From JAEUOS01 sp965279115 (GTDB lineage: Bacteria > Pseudomonadota > Gammaproteobacteria > Burkholderiales > JAEUOS01): DNA of 64,000 nt. The stretch is from NCBI GenBank assembly GCA_965279115.1, contig OZ257137.1, forward strand, positions 1,922,001 through 1,986,000. The letters run 5' to 3'. The position numbers and the translations under genes are program-made. The first letter of the stretch is position 1, and each line of letters starts with the position of its first letter. The notes beneath the pieces were generated by a model. It saw nothing but the letters and a program-made list of their open reading frames with translations, had not been told where the DNA came from and did not search any database. Positions 33,760 through 41,610 of the stretch are shown piece by piece.

Positions 33760-34827
33760 ATGCAAATCCGCATTCACGTTGGCCGTGCCATTGCAGCCCT
33801 TTGGCTGGCAATGCTTGCACTGTGTTCGTACGCGCAACCCGCACCGACCGAAGGGTCGTGGGTCGCCAGGGACTTCCGCTTCCACACTGGCGAAGTCATG
33901 CCGGAATTGCGCCTGCACTACACCACGCTCGGTTCGCCCGCCAACCCGGCGGTGCTGGTCCTTCATGGCACCACCGGCAATGGCCGCGCGCTGCTCTCGC
34001 CTGCTTTTGGCAACTAGTTGTTTGGTCCCGGGCAACCGCTGGACGCGAGCAAGTACTACGTGATCCTGCCGGATGCCATCGGCCACGGCAAGAGCAGCAA
34101 GCCCTCCGACGGCATGCGCGCGAAGTTCCCGATGTACAACTATGACGACATGGTGGTGGCGCAACATCGTCTGGTGACCGAAGGCCTGGGTGTAAAGCAC
34201 CTGCGCCTTGTGATCGGCAACTCCATGGGCGGCATGCACACCTGGCTGTGGGGGGTGAAGTACCCGGGCTTTATGGACGTGCTGGTGCCGATGGCCTCCA
34301 TGCCCAGCGAAATGTCGGGGCGCAACTGGATCATGCGGCGCCTGATCGTCGATTCCATCCGCAAGGACCCTGAGTGGATGGACGGCAACTACACGAAGCA
34401 ACCGCGCAGCGCGCAATTCGCCGCTGTGTTCTACAACTTCGCCACCAACGGCGGCAACCAGGGTCTGCAGAAAATCGCCGGGTCGCGCGAGAGAGCGGAT
34501 GCGCTCCTCAACCAACGTCTGGCAGCTCCCTTTCCCAACGACGTGAACGACACCCTGTACCACTGGGAATCCTCACGCGACTACAACGCATCACCGGGGC
34601 TGGACAGGATCACCGCCACGCTCATGGCGATCAACTCGGCTGACGACGAGCGCAACCCGCCGGAGCTGGGGGTGATGGAGCGCGAGTTGAAGCGCATCCG
34701 GAACGGGCGGCTGCTTTTGATACCCGGCAGCGCCGACACCTTCGGGCATGGTACGACCGGCAATGCGCGGTTCTGGAAGGCCCAGGTGGAGGAGTTGCTG
34801 CGGACGGCGCCCAAGGTGGGCGGTTGA
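33760..34827 (+). pseudogene. Exported alpha/beta hydrolase (MetX-like fold) interrupted by an in-frame TAG
   Basis: The reading frame is open from ATG 33760 to 34827 except for one TAG at 34015-34017. The first 85 residues give a signal peptide (MQIRIHVGRAIAALWLAML) and the fold's first strands, ending SPAFGN. After the stop the same frame continues LFGPGQPLDASKYYVILPD without loss of homology. The nucleophile (GNSMGGM), acid (NSADDERNPPE) and histidine (DTFGHGTTG) of the triad are all intact downstream. A GAG-to-TAG change would explain it. This is a fresh nonsense mutation, a sequencing error or a readthrough site. A TTG directly after the stop is in frame but has no ribosome-binding site. 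Confidence 0.85.
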
Positions 34828-35036
34828 CGACGCGCCGCTGAGCCCGATTCGCTCTCAGCAAAATAGGCCATGATGGCCTCTCGGTGCAAATCTGCTTGAA
34901 GACGCGGATATCGGACAGGTCTCACCGCCGGATCATGCCGCAGACAACTATCTCATTCAATCATTTTGTCGACGCGCAGCAGAAATGATTGCGGCAAATC
35001 GATGACCGTCGACACAGTCATACGCCATTTGAACGG

Positions 35037-36017
35037 TCACTCAATCACCCGATCCACGCCTATCTTGAAAGCCTCCGGGAACGTGATGCCGATTGCTTTC
35101 GCTGTCTTCATGTTCACGACCAGCTCGAATTTGGTCGGCTGCTCAACAGGCAACTCACCCGTTGCCGCCCCTTTCAGTATCTTGTCAGCGTAGGTGGCGG
35201 CGCGTCGGAAATTGTCAGTAAAGGAGGCTGAATACGACATGAGCCCACCCGCTTCGACGTACTGGCTATTGGCAAAGATGGACGGTGCCTTGAATTGATT
35301 AATGCGATCAATAATCGTATGTCGCTGACTGTTGATGGTTCCGCTTTGCGTCAATACGTAGCCTTGGACGCCAGCCGCAGCTGCGCGCTTGAAACCTGGC
35401 TCCACGTCACCAGGCTGCCTCAGCATGATTCGCGTGATACGTACCCCCAGGCGGGAAGCTGCCTCCTCGATCTCCTTGGCTTGCGAAACACTGCCAACGT
35501 TGTCGGGTTCGAACAACACGCCGATATGTGCAACACGGGGGAATACCTCCTTGAATAATTGCAGGCGCTTCGGCCAGAGTTCACTCGACAGGTTCGTCAG
35601 GCCTGTGACATTGCCTCCAGGCCGCCGCAGGCCCGCTGCCAGCCCATTGGCGACCGGATCCTGGGCAATGGCGAACACAATTGGAATTGTCTTTGTCTTT
35701 TGGGCGAGCTGCCGCGAACCCTCGTCTGCGGGCGTCAGCAGCAGGTCTGGGCGAGATGCCACCAGTTCGGAAGCGAGGCCAGGCAGGGCTTGCGTGACGC
35801 CATTGGCGTAGCGGGCATCAACAAGATAGTCGCGTCCTTCGACCCAGCGCAACTCCAGCATGCCTGCGCGAAACGCCTCGAGCCAGGCGGCACTGACTTC
35901 GGCGCTTCCGAGAGTCAGGTAGCCGATCCGCCGCACCGGACGCTGGGCAAGCGCAAGGGCTGCGGTAGAAAGCATGGCGAGACCCACGATGGCTACCAGG
36001 AAATCCCTACGTTGCAC
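35037..36017 (-). CDS. ABC_sub_bind-family (TrpX-like) solute-binding protein, downstream tandem copy
   Basis: Periplasmic binding protein of the PF04392 type, about 326 residues. It begins VQRRDFLVAIVGLAML, a twin-arginine-like signal, then PVRRIGYLTLGSAEVSAAWLEAFRAGMLELRWVEGRDY. Other family segments are IPIVFAIAQDPVANGLAAGLRRPGGNVTGLTNL and GGLMSYSASFTDNFRRAATYADKILKGA. The GTG at 36017 makes the length equal to the neighbouring paralogue; another GTG at 36062 overlaps that gene's stop as GTGA. No permease or ATPase is adjacent. Codon and base use here look less GC-rich than in the flanks. Confidence 0.88.
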   Translation of the reverse strand: MQRRDFLVAIVGLAMLSTAALALAQRPVRRIGYLTLGSAEVSAAWLEAFRAGMLELRWVEGRDYLVDARYANGVTQALPGLASELVASRPDLLLTPADEGSRQLAQKTKTIPIVFAIAQDPVANGLAAGLRRPGGNVTGLTNLSSELWPKRLQLFKEVFPRVAHIGVLFEPDNVGSVSQAKEIEEAASRLGVRITRIMLRQPGDVEPGFKRAAAAGVQGYVLTQSGTINSQRHTIIDRINQFKAPSIFANSQYVEAGGLMSYSASFTDNFRRAATYADKILKGAATGELPVEQPTKFELVVNMKTAKAIGITFPEAFKIGVDRVIE

Positions 36018-36058
36018 TCGATTAATTCCGCATCCCCAATGATGTCCAATATGGAAGA

Positions 36059-37039
36059 TCACTCGATCACCCGATCCACGCCCACCATAAACGACTCCGG
36101 CAATGCTAATCCCGTCGCCTTCGCGGTCTTCATGTTCACGACCAGCTCGAACTTGGTTGGCTGCTCGATCGGCAATTCACCGGGTTTTGCCCCTTTGAGG
36201 ATCTTGTCGACGTAAGACGCCGCACGACGAAAATTGTCCGTGAATGAAGCCCCGTACGACATCAATCCGCCGGCTTCCGCGTACAAATTCACTGGAAACA
36301 TTGCCGGAGCCTTGAGGCTGACAATGCGGTCGACAATCGCCTGACGCTGACTGATTGCGATACCGCCCGCAGCCACCAAGTAGCCTTGGACGCCAAGTGC
36401 GGAGGCACGCTTGAATGCAGTATCGATATCCGCAGGCTGCTTCAGTTCGATCGGACTAATGCGCACTCCCAGGCGAGATGACACTTCCCCGGTTTCCTTC
36501 GCTTGCGAAACACTGCCCATGTTGCCCGGCTCAAAAAGCAGGGCAACATGCGCGACCCGTGGAAACGCACTCTTGAGTAGTTGCAAGCGCTTGGCCGCAA
36601 GCTCTGCAGCAAGGCTTGTCAGGCCAGTCACGTTGCCGCCAGGTCGGCGCAGGCTCATCACCGTCCCGTTACCAACCGGATCTTGGGCAATGCCGAACAC
36701 GATCGGTATTGTCTTTGTGGTTTGCGTGAGTAGGCGTACGTGTTCTTCCGCGGGCACAAGCAACAGATCCGGCCGAGTTGCCACCAGTTCGGCAGCCAAG
36801 GCCGGACCCGACTGTATAACGCTATTGGCGTAGCGGGCATCAATGACGTAATCCCGCCCTTCGACCCAGCGCAACGCCGACATGCCTTCGCGAAACGCAG
36901 CAAGAGAGTCGGCGACGCCCTGGGCACTTCCAAGACTGAAAAAACCAATGCGCCGTACAGGAGACTGGACTTGCGCAACTACGGCCATTGGCGCCGCGCT
37001 TAAACACAGCCATGCAAGGAGCGTCTGGCGCCTATTCAT
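36059..37039 (-). CDS. ABC_sub_bind-family (TrpX-like) solute-binding protein, upstream tandem copy
   Basis: Periplasmic binding protein of the PF04392 type, 326 residues. It begins MNRRQTLLAWLCLSAAPMAVVAQ, then PVRRIGFFSLGSAQGVADSLAAFREGMSALRWVEGRDY, strongly like the downstream copy. Shared segments include IPIVFGIAQDPVGNG, LRRPGGNVTGLTSL, GGLMSYGASFTDNFRRAASYVDKILKGA and the C-terminus VGVDRVIE. The two genes are a tandem duplication that has since diverged. Ligands of this family are poorly known; some bind tryptophan. No other transporter parts are seen here. Confidence 0.9.
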   Translation of the reverse strand: MNRRQTLLAWLCLSAAPMAVVAQVQSPVRRIGFFSLGSAQGVADSLAAFREGMSALRWVEGRDYVIDARYANSVIQSGPALAAELVATRPDLLLVPAEEHVRLLTQTTKTIPIVFGIAQDPVGNGTVMSLRRPGGNVTGLTSLAAELAAKRLQLLKSAFPRVAHVALLFEPGNMGSVSQAKETGEVSSRLGVRISPIELKQPADIDTAFKRASALGVQGYLVAAGGIAISQRQAIVDRIVSLKAPAMFPVNLYAEAGGLMSYGASFTDNFRRAASYVDKILKGAKPGELPIEQPTKFELVVNMKTAKATGLALPESFMVGVDRVIE

Positions 37040-37256
37040 CGGATCCCCCAGTGGTTACAAGCTGCTTCGCAGGTGCCCGGATCGCTTGCCGGGCACGCTG
37101 GTCAACGCCCATCGGCGACAAGTCTACCTTTGCCCGACCTCGTTGGCCGACTACCGCCGCCCGGACGGGGCTCGGGTATGCCCGCACGCCAATGACACCT
37201 TGATCGCGTAGCGTTTGGAAGCGATTTGGCATAATCGGGTCAATCTAGGAGGGGCA

Positions 37257-38249
37257 ATGAACAATCGCCGCAGGCTGGCACTTGGACTTGGCACCGGTGT
37301 TCTGGCTGCCCCCATGACGCTCTTCGCCCAACGACCATCCAAAGTTTGGCGGATCGGCTTTTTGGGACTGCGCCGCACCGCCATGCTCGATACGGATCCC
37401 TACTACGCTCCATTCAGGAAAGGTATGCGGGAACTGGGATACGTCGAAGGCAAAAACCTGAACATTGAATGGCGCTCGGCCGATGGCGACGCTTCGCGCC
37501 TTGCCGGTTTTGCGGCGGAGCTTGTCGGCCTCAAGGTCGACCTTCTCCTCACGGCAAGCACACCGGCGACCATTGCAGCGAAAAACGCGGCCACCACGAT
37601 TCCAATCGTCATGGGTGCAGTTGGCGATCCGGTTGCGACCGGCATAGTCAAGAGCCTTTCACGTCCAGGAGGCAACGTGACGGGAAGTTCGACCCTCGCC
37701 ACGGACCTAGTTGCCAAGTGGCTTGAGATGTTGCTGGCGATGGCGCCAAAGCTGGCGCTGGTGGCCGTTCTCGTCAATCCGGCCAATCCGACTCACGCGC
37801 AAATCCTGAAGCGCCTGCAGGACAGCGCGCAGGTTCTGGGGGTAAAGCTGCTTCCACTGGAAGCGCGCGGGCTGCCGGAAATCGAAAAATCCTTTGCCAC
37901 GATCGCCAGTCAGAAAGCGGGCGCGATAGTGGCACTGGAAGATGCGTTGTTTGTAACGCACATGCGGCCCGTCGCGGACATGGCCGCAAGAAATCGACTG
38001 ATGTCCATGTACGCAACCAAGGACTTCGCGGAAGTCGGTGGCTTGATGAGCTATGGCGCCAATCTCAACGACCAGTTCTATCGGGCAGCGGCCTTCGTGG
38101 ACAAGATATTCAAAGGCGCAAGTCCTGCGGATTTGCCAGTGGAACAGCCGACCAAATTCGATTTCGTCATCAACGGCAAAACTGCCAAGGCGTTGGGGCT
38201 CACTATTCCCCAATCGCTGCTGATCAGCGCCGACAAGGTCATTGAGTAG
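37257..38249 (+). CDS. ABC_sub_bind-family (TrpX-like) solute-binding protein, third and more distant copy
   Basis: Periplasmic binding protein of 330 residues, divergent from the tandem pair. It starts MNNRRRLALGLGTGVLAAPM with a twin-arginine-like signal and has IPIVMGAVGDPVATGIVKSLSRPGGNVTGSSTL, GGLMSYGANLNDQFYRAAAFVDKIFKGA and the ending SLLISADKVIE. It is clearly related to the other two but less similar than they are to each other. A very strong ribosome-binding site (AGGAGGGG) lies just before the ATG. The 217-bp gap to the tandem pair probably holds both promoters. Confidence 0.9.
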   Translation: MNNRRRLALGLGTGVLAAPMTLFAQRPSKVWRIGFLGLRRTAMLDTDPYYAPFRKGMRELGYVEGKNLNIEWRSADGDASRLAGFAAELVGLKVDLLLTASTPATIAAKNAATTIPIVMGAVGDPVATGIVKSLSRPGGNVTGSSTLATDLVAKWLEMLLAMAPKLALVAVLVNPANPTHAQILKRLQDSAQVLGVKLLPLEARGLPEIEKSFATIASQKAGAIVALEDALFVTHMRPVADMAARNRLMSMYATKDFAEVGGLMSYGANLNDQFYRAAAFVDKIFKGASPADLPVEQPTKFDFVINGKTAKALGLTIPQSLLISADKVIE

Positions 38250-38338
38250 GCGCGCGGAAGGCCGCTTCGGCGAATATCCCAAAGCGACTACCGGTCGACG
38301 CGGACCGTTTTTTTCATTGCATCAATGACTTACAAAAC

Positions 38339-38363
38339 GTATATTGATAATGTTTATATATAC
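38339..38363. promoter_or_regulatory. AT-rich palindrome upstream of vapB, probable VapBC operator/promoter
   Basis: GTATAT at 38339-38344 and its inverted copy ATATAC at 38358-38363 flank an AT-rich centre. The site ends 17 bp before the vapB ATG and stands out sharply from the GC-rich surroundings. VapBC complexes normally bind such palindromes over their own promoter, and the sequence GATAATG within it could serve as a -10 element. Confidence 0.55.
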
Positions 38364-38380
38364 AAAAAAGGGGCCTGTTC

Positions 38381-38620
38381 ATGGCACTTCAAATCGCCAA
38401 CCCCGTTGTTGTAGGCAAGGTTGAACGTCTGGCCAAGAGCACGGGCTTGAGTAAAACGGCCGTGGTCGAGCGCGCACTCGATCGACTGATCAGCGAAACC
38501 GCCGGGGGATCCGATATGGGCGGGCGAATGACGGCGCTATTGGCCCAACTCGATCGCATTCCCGACCGTGCGGATGCATTCAATCCGCTGCAATGGGACG
38601 CACAAGGGCTCCCCGAATGA
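38381..38620 (+). CDS. vapB: VapB-type antitoxin (PSK/Rv0623 family)
   Basis: Small antitoxin of 79 residues. The N-terminal half (IANPVVVGKVERLAKSTGLSKTAVVERALDRLIS) looks like the short beta strand and two helices of a ribbon-helix-helix DNA-binding domain. The C-terminal tail, ending DRADAFNPLQWDAQGLPE, would block the toxin; the FNPL...DxxGLP ending is common to this antitoxin family. Its stop overlaps the toxin start as ATGA, the usual coupled arrangement. It should also repress its own operon through the palindrome just upstream. Confidence 0.93.
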   Translation: MALQIANPVVVGKVERLAKSTGLSKTAVVERALDRLISETAGGSDMGGRMTALLAQLDRIPDRADAFNPLQWDAQGLPE

Positions 38621-39018
38621 TCGTGGTCGATACCTCCGCTATCGTGGCGATCACCTTTGCGGAACCGGAACGTGAGCCCTTTGTCCAGGTACTGCAGCGC
38701 GCCGGCAAGGCTTTGATCAGCTCGGTTTCCGTTGTGGAGGCACGCATGGTGGTGCATGGCCGGCGCGGGCAGCGCGCGGTAGTGCTGCTGGACGACCTGC
38801 TGCGCCTGCCCGTGTTCGAAACGGTCGCCCCTGGACCCGCGGAAACGGACGCCGCGTATGCCGCCTTTGTGGCATTCGGCAAGGGCAGCGGTCATCCGGC
38901 GGGATTGAATTTCGGTGACGTGTTCAGCTACGCGCTCGCCAAGGTACGCGGCCTGCCATTGCTGTACAAAGGTGTTGACTTCTCCGAGACCGATATCGCA
39001 AGCGCGATGTCAAGCTGA
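38617..39018 (+). CDS. vapC: VapC-type PIN-domain ribonuclease toxin
   Basis: PIN-domain endoribonuclease of 133 residues. The four acidic residues that bind the metal are in the expected order: Asp5 in VVDTSA, Glu41 in SVVEAR, Asp101 in LNFGDVFSYALAK and Asp121 in YKGVDFSETD. All are intact, so the toxin should be active. VapC toxins cleave tRNA or rRNA and halt growth unless held by VapB. The ATG at 38617 overlaps the vapB stop; it ends 10 bp from the convergent TfoX-like gene. Confidence 0.94.
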   Translation: MIVVDTSAIVAITFAEPEREPFVQVLQRAGKALISSVSVVEARMVVHGRRGQRAVVLLDDLLRLPVFETVAPGPAETDAAYAAFVAFGKGSGHPAGLNFGDVFSYALAKVRGLPLLYKGVDFSETDIASAMSS

Positions 39019-39028
39019 GTCGGGGCAG

Positions 39029-39373
39029 CTAACGACTGCGCGCCGCCTTCACAAACGCGTGGGATGCCTGCAGCAACTCCAAATCCTGCGCATATTCGGC
39101 AGCATCCGCCCGGTTGATCTGCAGCCACTCGCGCGTGCTGGCCATGCCGCCCGGGTTGAAGTGGCTCACATTGGCGCGCGAGAACTGCAGTTCGTCCGCA
39201 GTTTTCGCCGGCAGGCGCAGGCCGAGTCCTTCGCCGTTGATGCAAGCGAACATCTTGTCGCCGACGAAGTAGGCGTCGAGTCCGTTGACTTTTTTGCCGA
39301 CCACGCCCGGCAGCTTCAGCAGCAGGGCGTCGATCAGGGACTTGCGGGTGGGTTCGGGTGCGGTGGTTGCCAT
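39029..39373 (-). CDS. Small TfoX/YjbR-like protein, function unknown
   Basis: Cytoplasmic protein of 114 residues without signal or membrane segment. The pattern KSLIDALLLKLPGVVGKKVNGLDAYFVGDKMFACINGEGLGLRLPA resembles the beta-sheet N-terminal domain of TfoX-like proteins (first helix, then a strand pair around DAYFVGDKMFACI). The remainder (WLQINRADAAEYAQDLELLQASHAFVKAA) is helical. The similarity is judged by eye and is modest, and no specific role can be given. Confidence 0.6.
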   Translation of the reverse strand: MATTAPEPTRKSLIDALLLKLPGVVGKKVNGLDAYFVGDKMFACINGEGLGLRLPAKTADELQFSRANVSHFNPGGMASTREWLQINRADAAEYAQDLELLQASHAFVKAARSR

Positions 39374-39531
39374 GGGGCCTTCGGATCAATGTCGCCGCGC
39401 AAGTGCGGATCGTAGGCGAACCACTCTACTGCAATGACAGATACCGCGTTTCGGTTGGGTGGAACCTCTACCGGCGGCCCGCCTCGGCATTGAGTAACAT
39501 GCCGCCTCCCTTCACCGCATCGCACCCGACC

Positions 39532-40521
39532 ATGGCCTCCATCAAAAGCCCCGCCGTCCTGATCCACCGCAATGGTGGTCCGGAAGTTCTTGAAGTCACT
39601 GAAATGGATGTGCCCGATCCGGGCCCGCAGGAGGTGCGCATCCGCCAGCAGGCCATCGGGCTCAACTTCGCGGACATCTACCAGCGGCGTGGCGCGCATG
39701 GGCCGCACCAGACCACGCAGTTCCCGGTGGTGCTGGGTTCGCAGGGGTCGGGCGTGATCGAATCGGTCGGCGCCGAGGTGCATGACCTCAAGGTCGGGCA
39801 GGCGGTCACCTACGTGCACCCCGGGGCGTATGCCGCGGTGCGCCTGTTGCCGGCGGAGCGCACCCTGCCGATGCCTGACGGGCTCACCATGGAAACCGCC
39901 GCCGCCACGCTCCTGCGCGGCATGACGGCTGAATACCTGTTGCACCGGCTCTACAAGCTCAAGGCCGGCGAGCGCGTGCTGGTGCATGCGGCGGCGGGCG
40001 GCATGGGGCTGATCCTCTCGGCATGGGCGCGCGCGCTCGGCGCCGAAGTCGTCGGCACGGTGGGCTCGGACGACAAGCGCGAGACAGCGCTGGCACACGG
40101 CTGCCACCATGTCATCAACTACAAGCGCGAGGACTTCGTGCGCCGGGTCGGCGAGGTCACCCGGGGCGCGGGTGTCTCGATCATCTACGACGCGGTCGGC
40201 CGCGATGTGTTTTTCCCTTCGCTGGATTGCCTCTGCAACCGTGGCACCATCATCAGCTACGGCACCGCCTCGGGCGATGTGGAAGGCCTGGACCTGCAGC
40301 TACTGCACGCGAAGTCGCTGACGGTGTGCCGTCCCACGCTGAAGAGCTTCATCGCCACCACGGCGGAGTTGCGGCAATCCGCAGCGACCTTCGCCGCCGC
40401 GGTGAAGAGCGGCGCGGTCAAGGCGGAGATCGGGCGGCGCTATCCGCTGGCCGAAGTGGCCCGAGCGCATGTGGAACTGGAAAGCCGGCAGACCACTGGC
40501 GCGCCGGTGCTGCTGCCCTGA
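39532..40521 (+). CDS. Zinc-independent NADPH:quinone oxidoreductase (QorA-like)
   Basis: Medium-chain dehydrogenase/reductase of the quinone oxidoreductase branch, 329 residues. The N-terminal part has IRQQAIGLNFADIYQRRGAHGPHQTTQFPVVLGSQGSGVIESVGAEV, where the QOR-typical NFxDxYxRxG takes the place of the zinc-binding residues. The nucleotide-binding motif is HAAAGGMGLILSAWARALGAEVVGTVGS, followed by YDAVGRD. It reduces quinones with NADPH and probably protects against quinones formed from catechols. The ATG at 39532 was chosen; one 33 bp upstream is possible. Confidence 0.93.
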   Translation: MASIKSPAVLIHRNGGPEVLEVTEMDVPDPGPQEVRIRQQAIGLNFADIYQRRGAHGPHQTTQFPVVLGSQGSGVIESVGAEVHDLKVGQAVTYVHPGAYAAVRLLPAERTLPMPDGLTMETAAATLLRGMTAEYLLHRLYKLKAGERVLVHAAAGGMGLILSAWARALGAEVVGTVGSDDKRETALAHGCHHVINYKREDFVRRVGEVTRGAGVSIIYDAVGRDVFFPSLDCLCNRGTIISYGTASGDVEGLDLQLLHAKSLTVCRPTLKSFIATTAELRQSAATFAAAVKSGAVKAEIGRRYPLAEVARAHVELESRQTTGAPVLLP

Positions 40522-40555
40522 ACGTCCCGAAGTGCTGCGGACGGCCCCTGCGCTC

Positions 40556-41521
40556 CTATTCCGGGTTCATGCCGGCTTCGCGGAAGGCGCGGCTCCAGGC
40601 CTGCAACTGCTCGCCGATGAACACACCGAGCTCATCAGGCGTGGAGCCGGCCAGGTCGAAGCCGAGCTTTTCGATCTTTTCGCGCACATCCGGCTTTTGC
40701 ATCGCGGCGTTCCATTCACGATTCATCTTCAGGGCGATGTCCGCCGGCAACTTCGCCGGGCCGAACAGTGCCGCCCAGGTACCGGCGGTGAGCGCAGGCA
40801 GGCCGGCCTCCGCGGCGGTGGGCACGGTCGGAAACAGGGGGGAGCGCGCCGGCAGCAGCACCGCCAGGGCGCGCAGCTTGCCGTCCTTGATGTGCGCCTG
40901 CGAGCTGATCGGCGTGGCGAAGGTGAACTGCACATGGCCACCCAGCAGGTCGGTGATGGTGGGCCCCTCGCCCTTGTAGTTGACCATGTTGGTGTCCGCC
41001 TTCACCGACTTGAGCCGCGTGTGCATCAACTGCGTGACACCGCTGTAGCTGCCATAACCCAGCTTGCCGGGATTGGCGCGCGCGTAGGCCAGGAGCTCGG
41101 CCGCGTCCCTGGTCGGCACGTTAGGGTTGACCACCAGCACGTAGATATAGCGGCCCACCAGCGTCACCGGGGTGAAGCTCTTCACCGGGTCGTAGGGGGC
41201 GTTCTTCTTCAGCAGCGGCACCTGCATCATCGGCGTGTTCGAGGCGAGGAAGAAGGTGTGGCCATCGGGTTCGGAACGCGCGACGAAGTCGCCGGCGATC
41301 GCGCCGTCGGCGCCCGGCCGGTTCTCGACAATCACGGGCTGCCCGAGTGAAGTCGTGAGGGTCTGCGCCAGGATGCGCGCCACCACGTCGGTGGACCCGC
41401 CGGGCGGAAACTGCAGCACGATACGCACCGGCTTGGTGGGCCAGGCCTGTGCGGCGACGAAGGACGCGGCGCATGTCGCTGCAGCCGCGAGGGCAATGCG
41501 GATCACTTGGATCAAACGCAT
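40556..41521 (-). CDS. Bug/TctC-family substrate-binding protein
   Basis: Periplasmic receptor of 321 residues, signal peptide cleaved near VAA-QA. It has WPTKPVRIVLQFPPGGSTDVVARIL, ENRPGADGAIAGD, RSEPDGHTFFLAS with His instead of Tyr, and a variant NYKGEGPTITDLLGGHVQF in place of PYKG. The C-terminal PTAAEAGLPALTAGTWAALFGPAKLPADI is less typical. It lies 89 bp downstream of the type III CoA-transferase on the same strand; receptor and CoA-transferase pairing suggests uptake of an acid that is then activated to its CoA ester. Confidence 0.92.
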   Translation of the reverse strand: MRLIQVIRIALAAAATCAASFVAAQAWPTKPVRIVLQFPPGGSTDVVARILAQTLTTSLGQPVIVENRPGADGAIAGDFVARSEPDGHTFFLASNTPMMQVPLLKKNAPYDPVKSFTPVTLVGRYIYVLVVNPNVPTRDAAELLAYARANPGKLGYGSYSGVTQLMHTRLKSVKADTNMVNYKGEGPTITDLLGGHVQFTFATPISSQAHIKDGKLRALAVLLPARSPLFPTVPTAAEAGLPALTAGTWAALFGPAKLPADIALKMNREWNAAMQKPDVREKIEKLGFDLAGSTPDELGVFIGEQLQAWSRAFREAGMNPE

Positions 41522-41610
41522 GGTGTCTCCTAGGATGATGTTGTCGTTCTCTTGCCAGTTGTCTTGCTCTTGCCGCCTGAGGGTACACCGGCCGACCGGC
41601 CGGCTGCGGT

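Noticed and set aside
34018..34827. The second part of the broken hydrolase as an independent gene starting at TTG 34018.
   Set aside because: The TTG directly follows the TAG, has no ribosome-binding site and would lack the first strands of the fold and the signal peptide.
34837..34859. Inverted repeat GCTGAG...CTCAGC shortly after the broken hydrolase, as a transcription terminator.
   Set aside because: The 6-bp stem has an 11-base loop and no T run follows on either strand, so it does not look like a rho-independent terminator.
36018..36062. GTG at 36062, overlapping the previous stop as GTGA, as the start of the downstream ABC_sub_bind gene.
   Set aside because: The 15 extra residues precede a good twin-arginine-like signal, and the later GTG gives the same length as the tandem paralogue. 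The overlap may still aid coupling.
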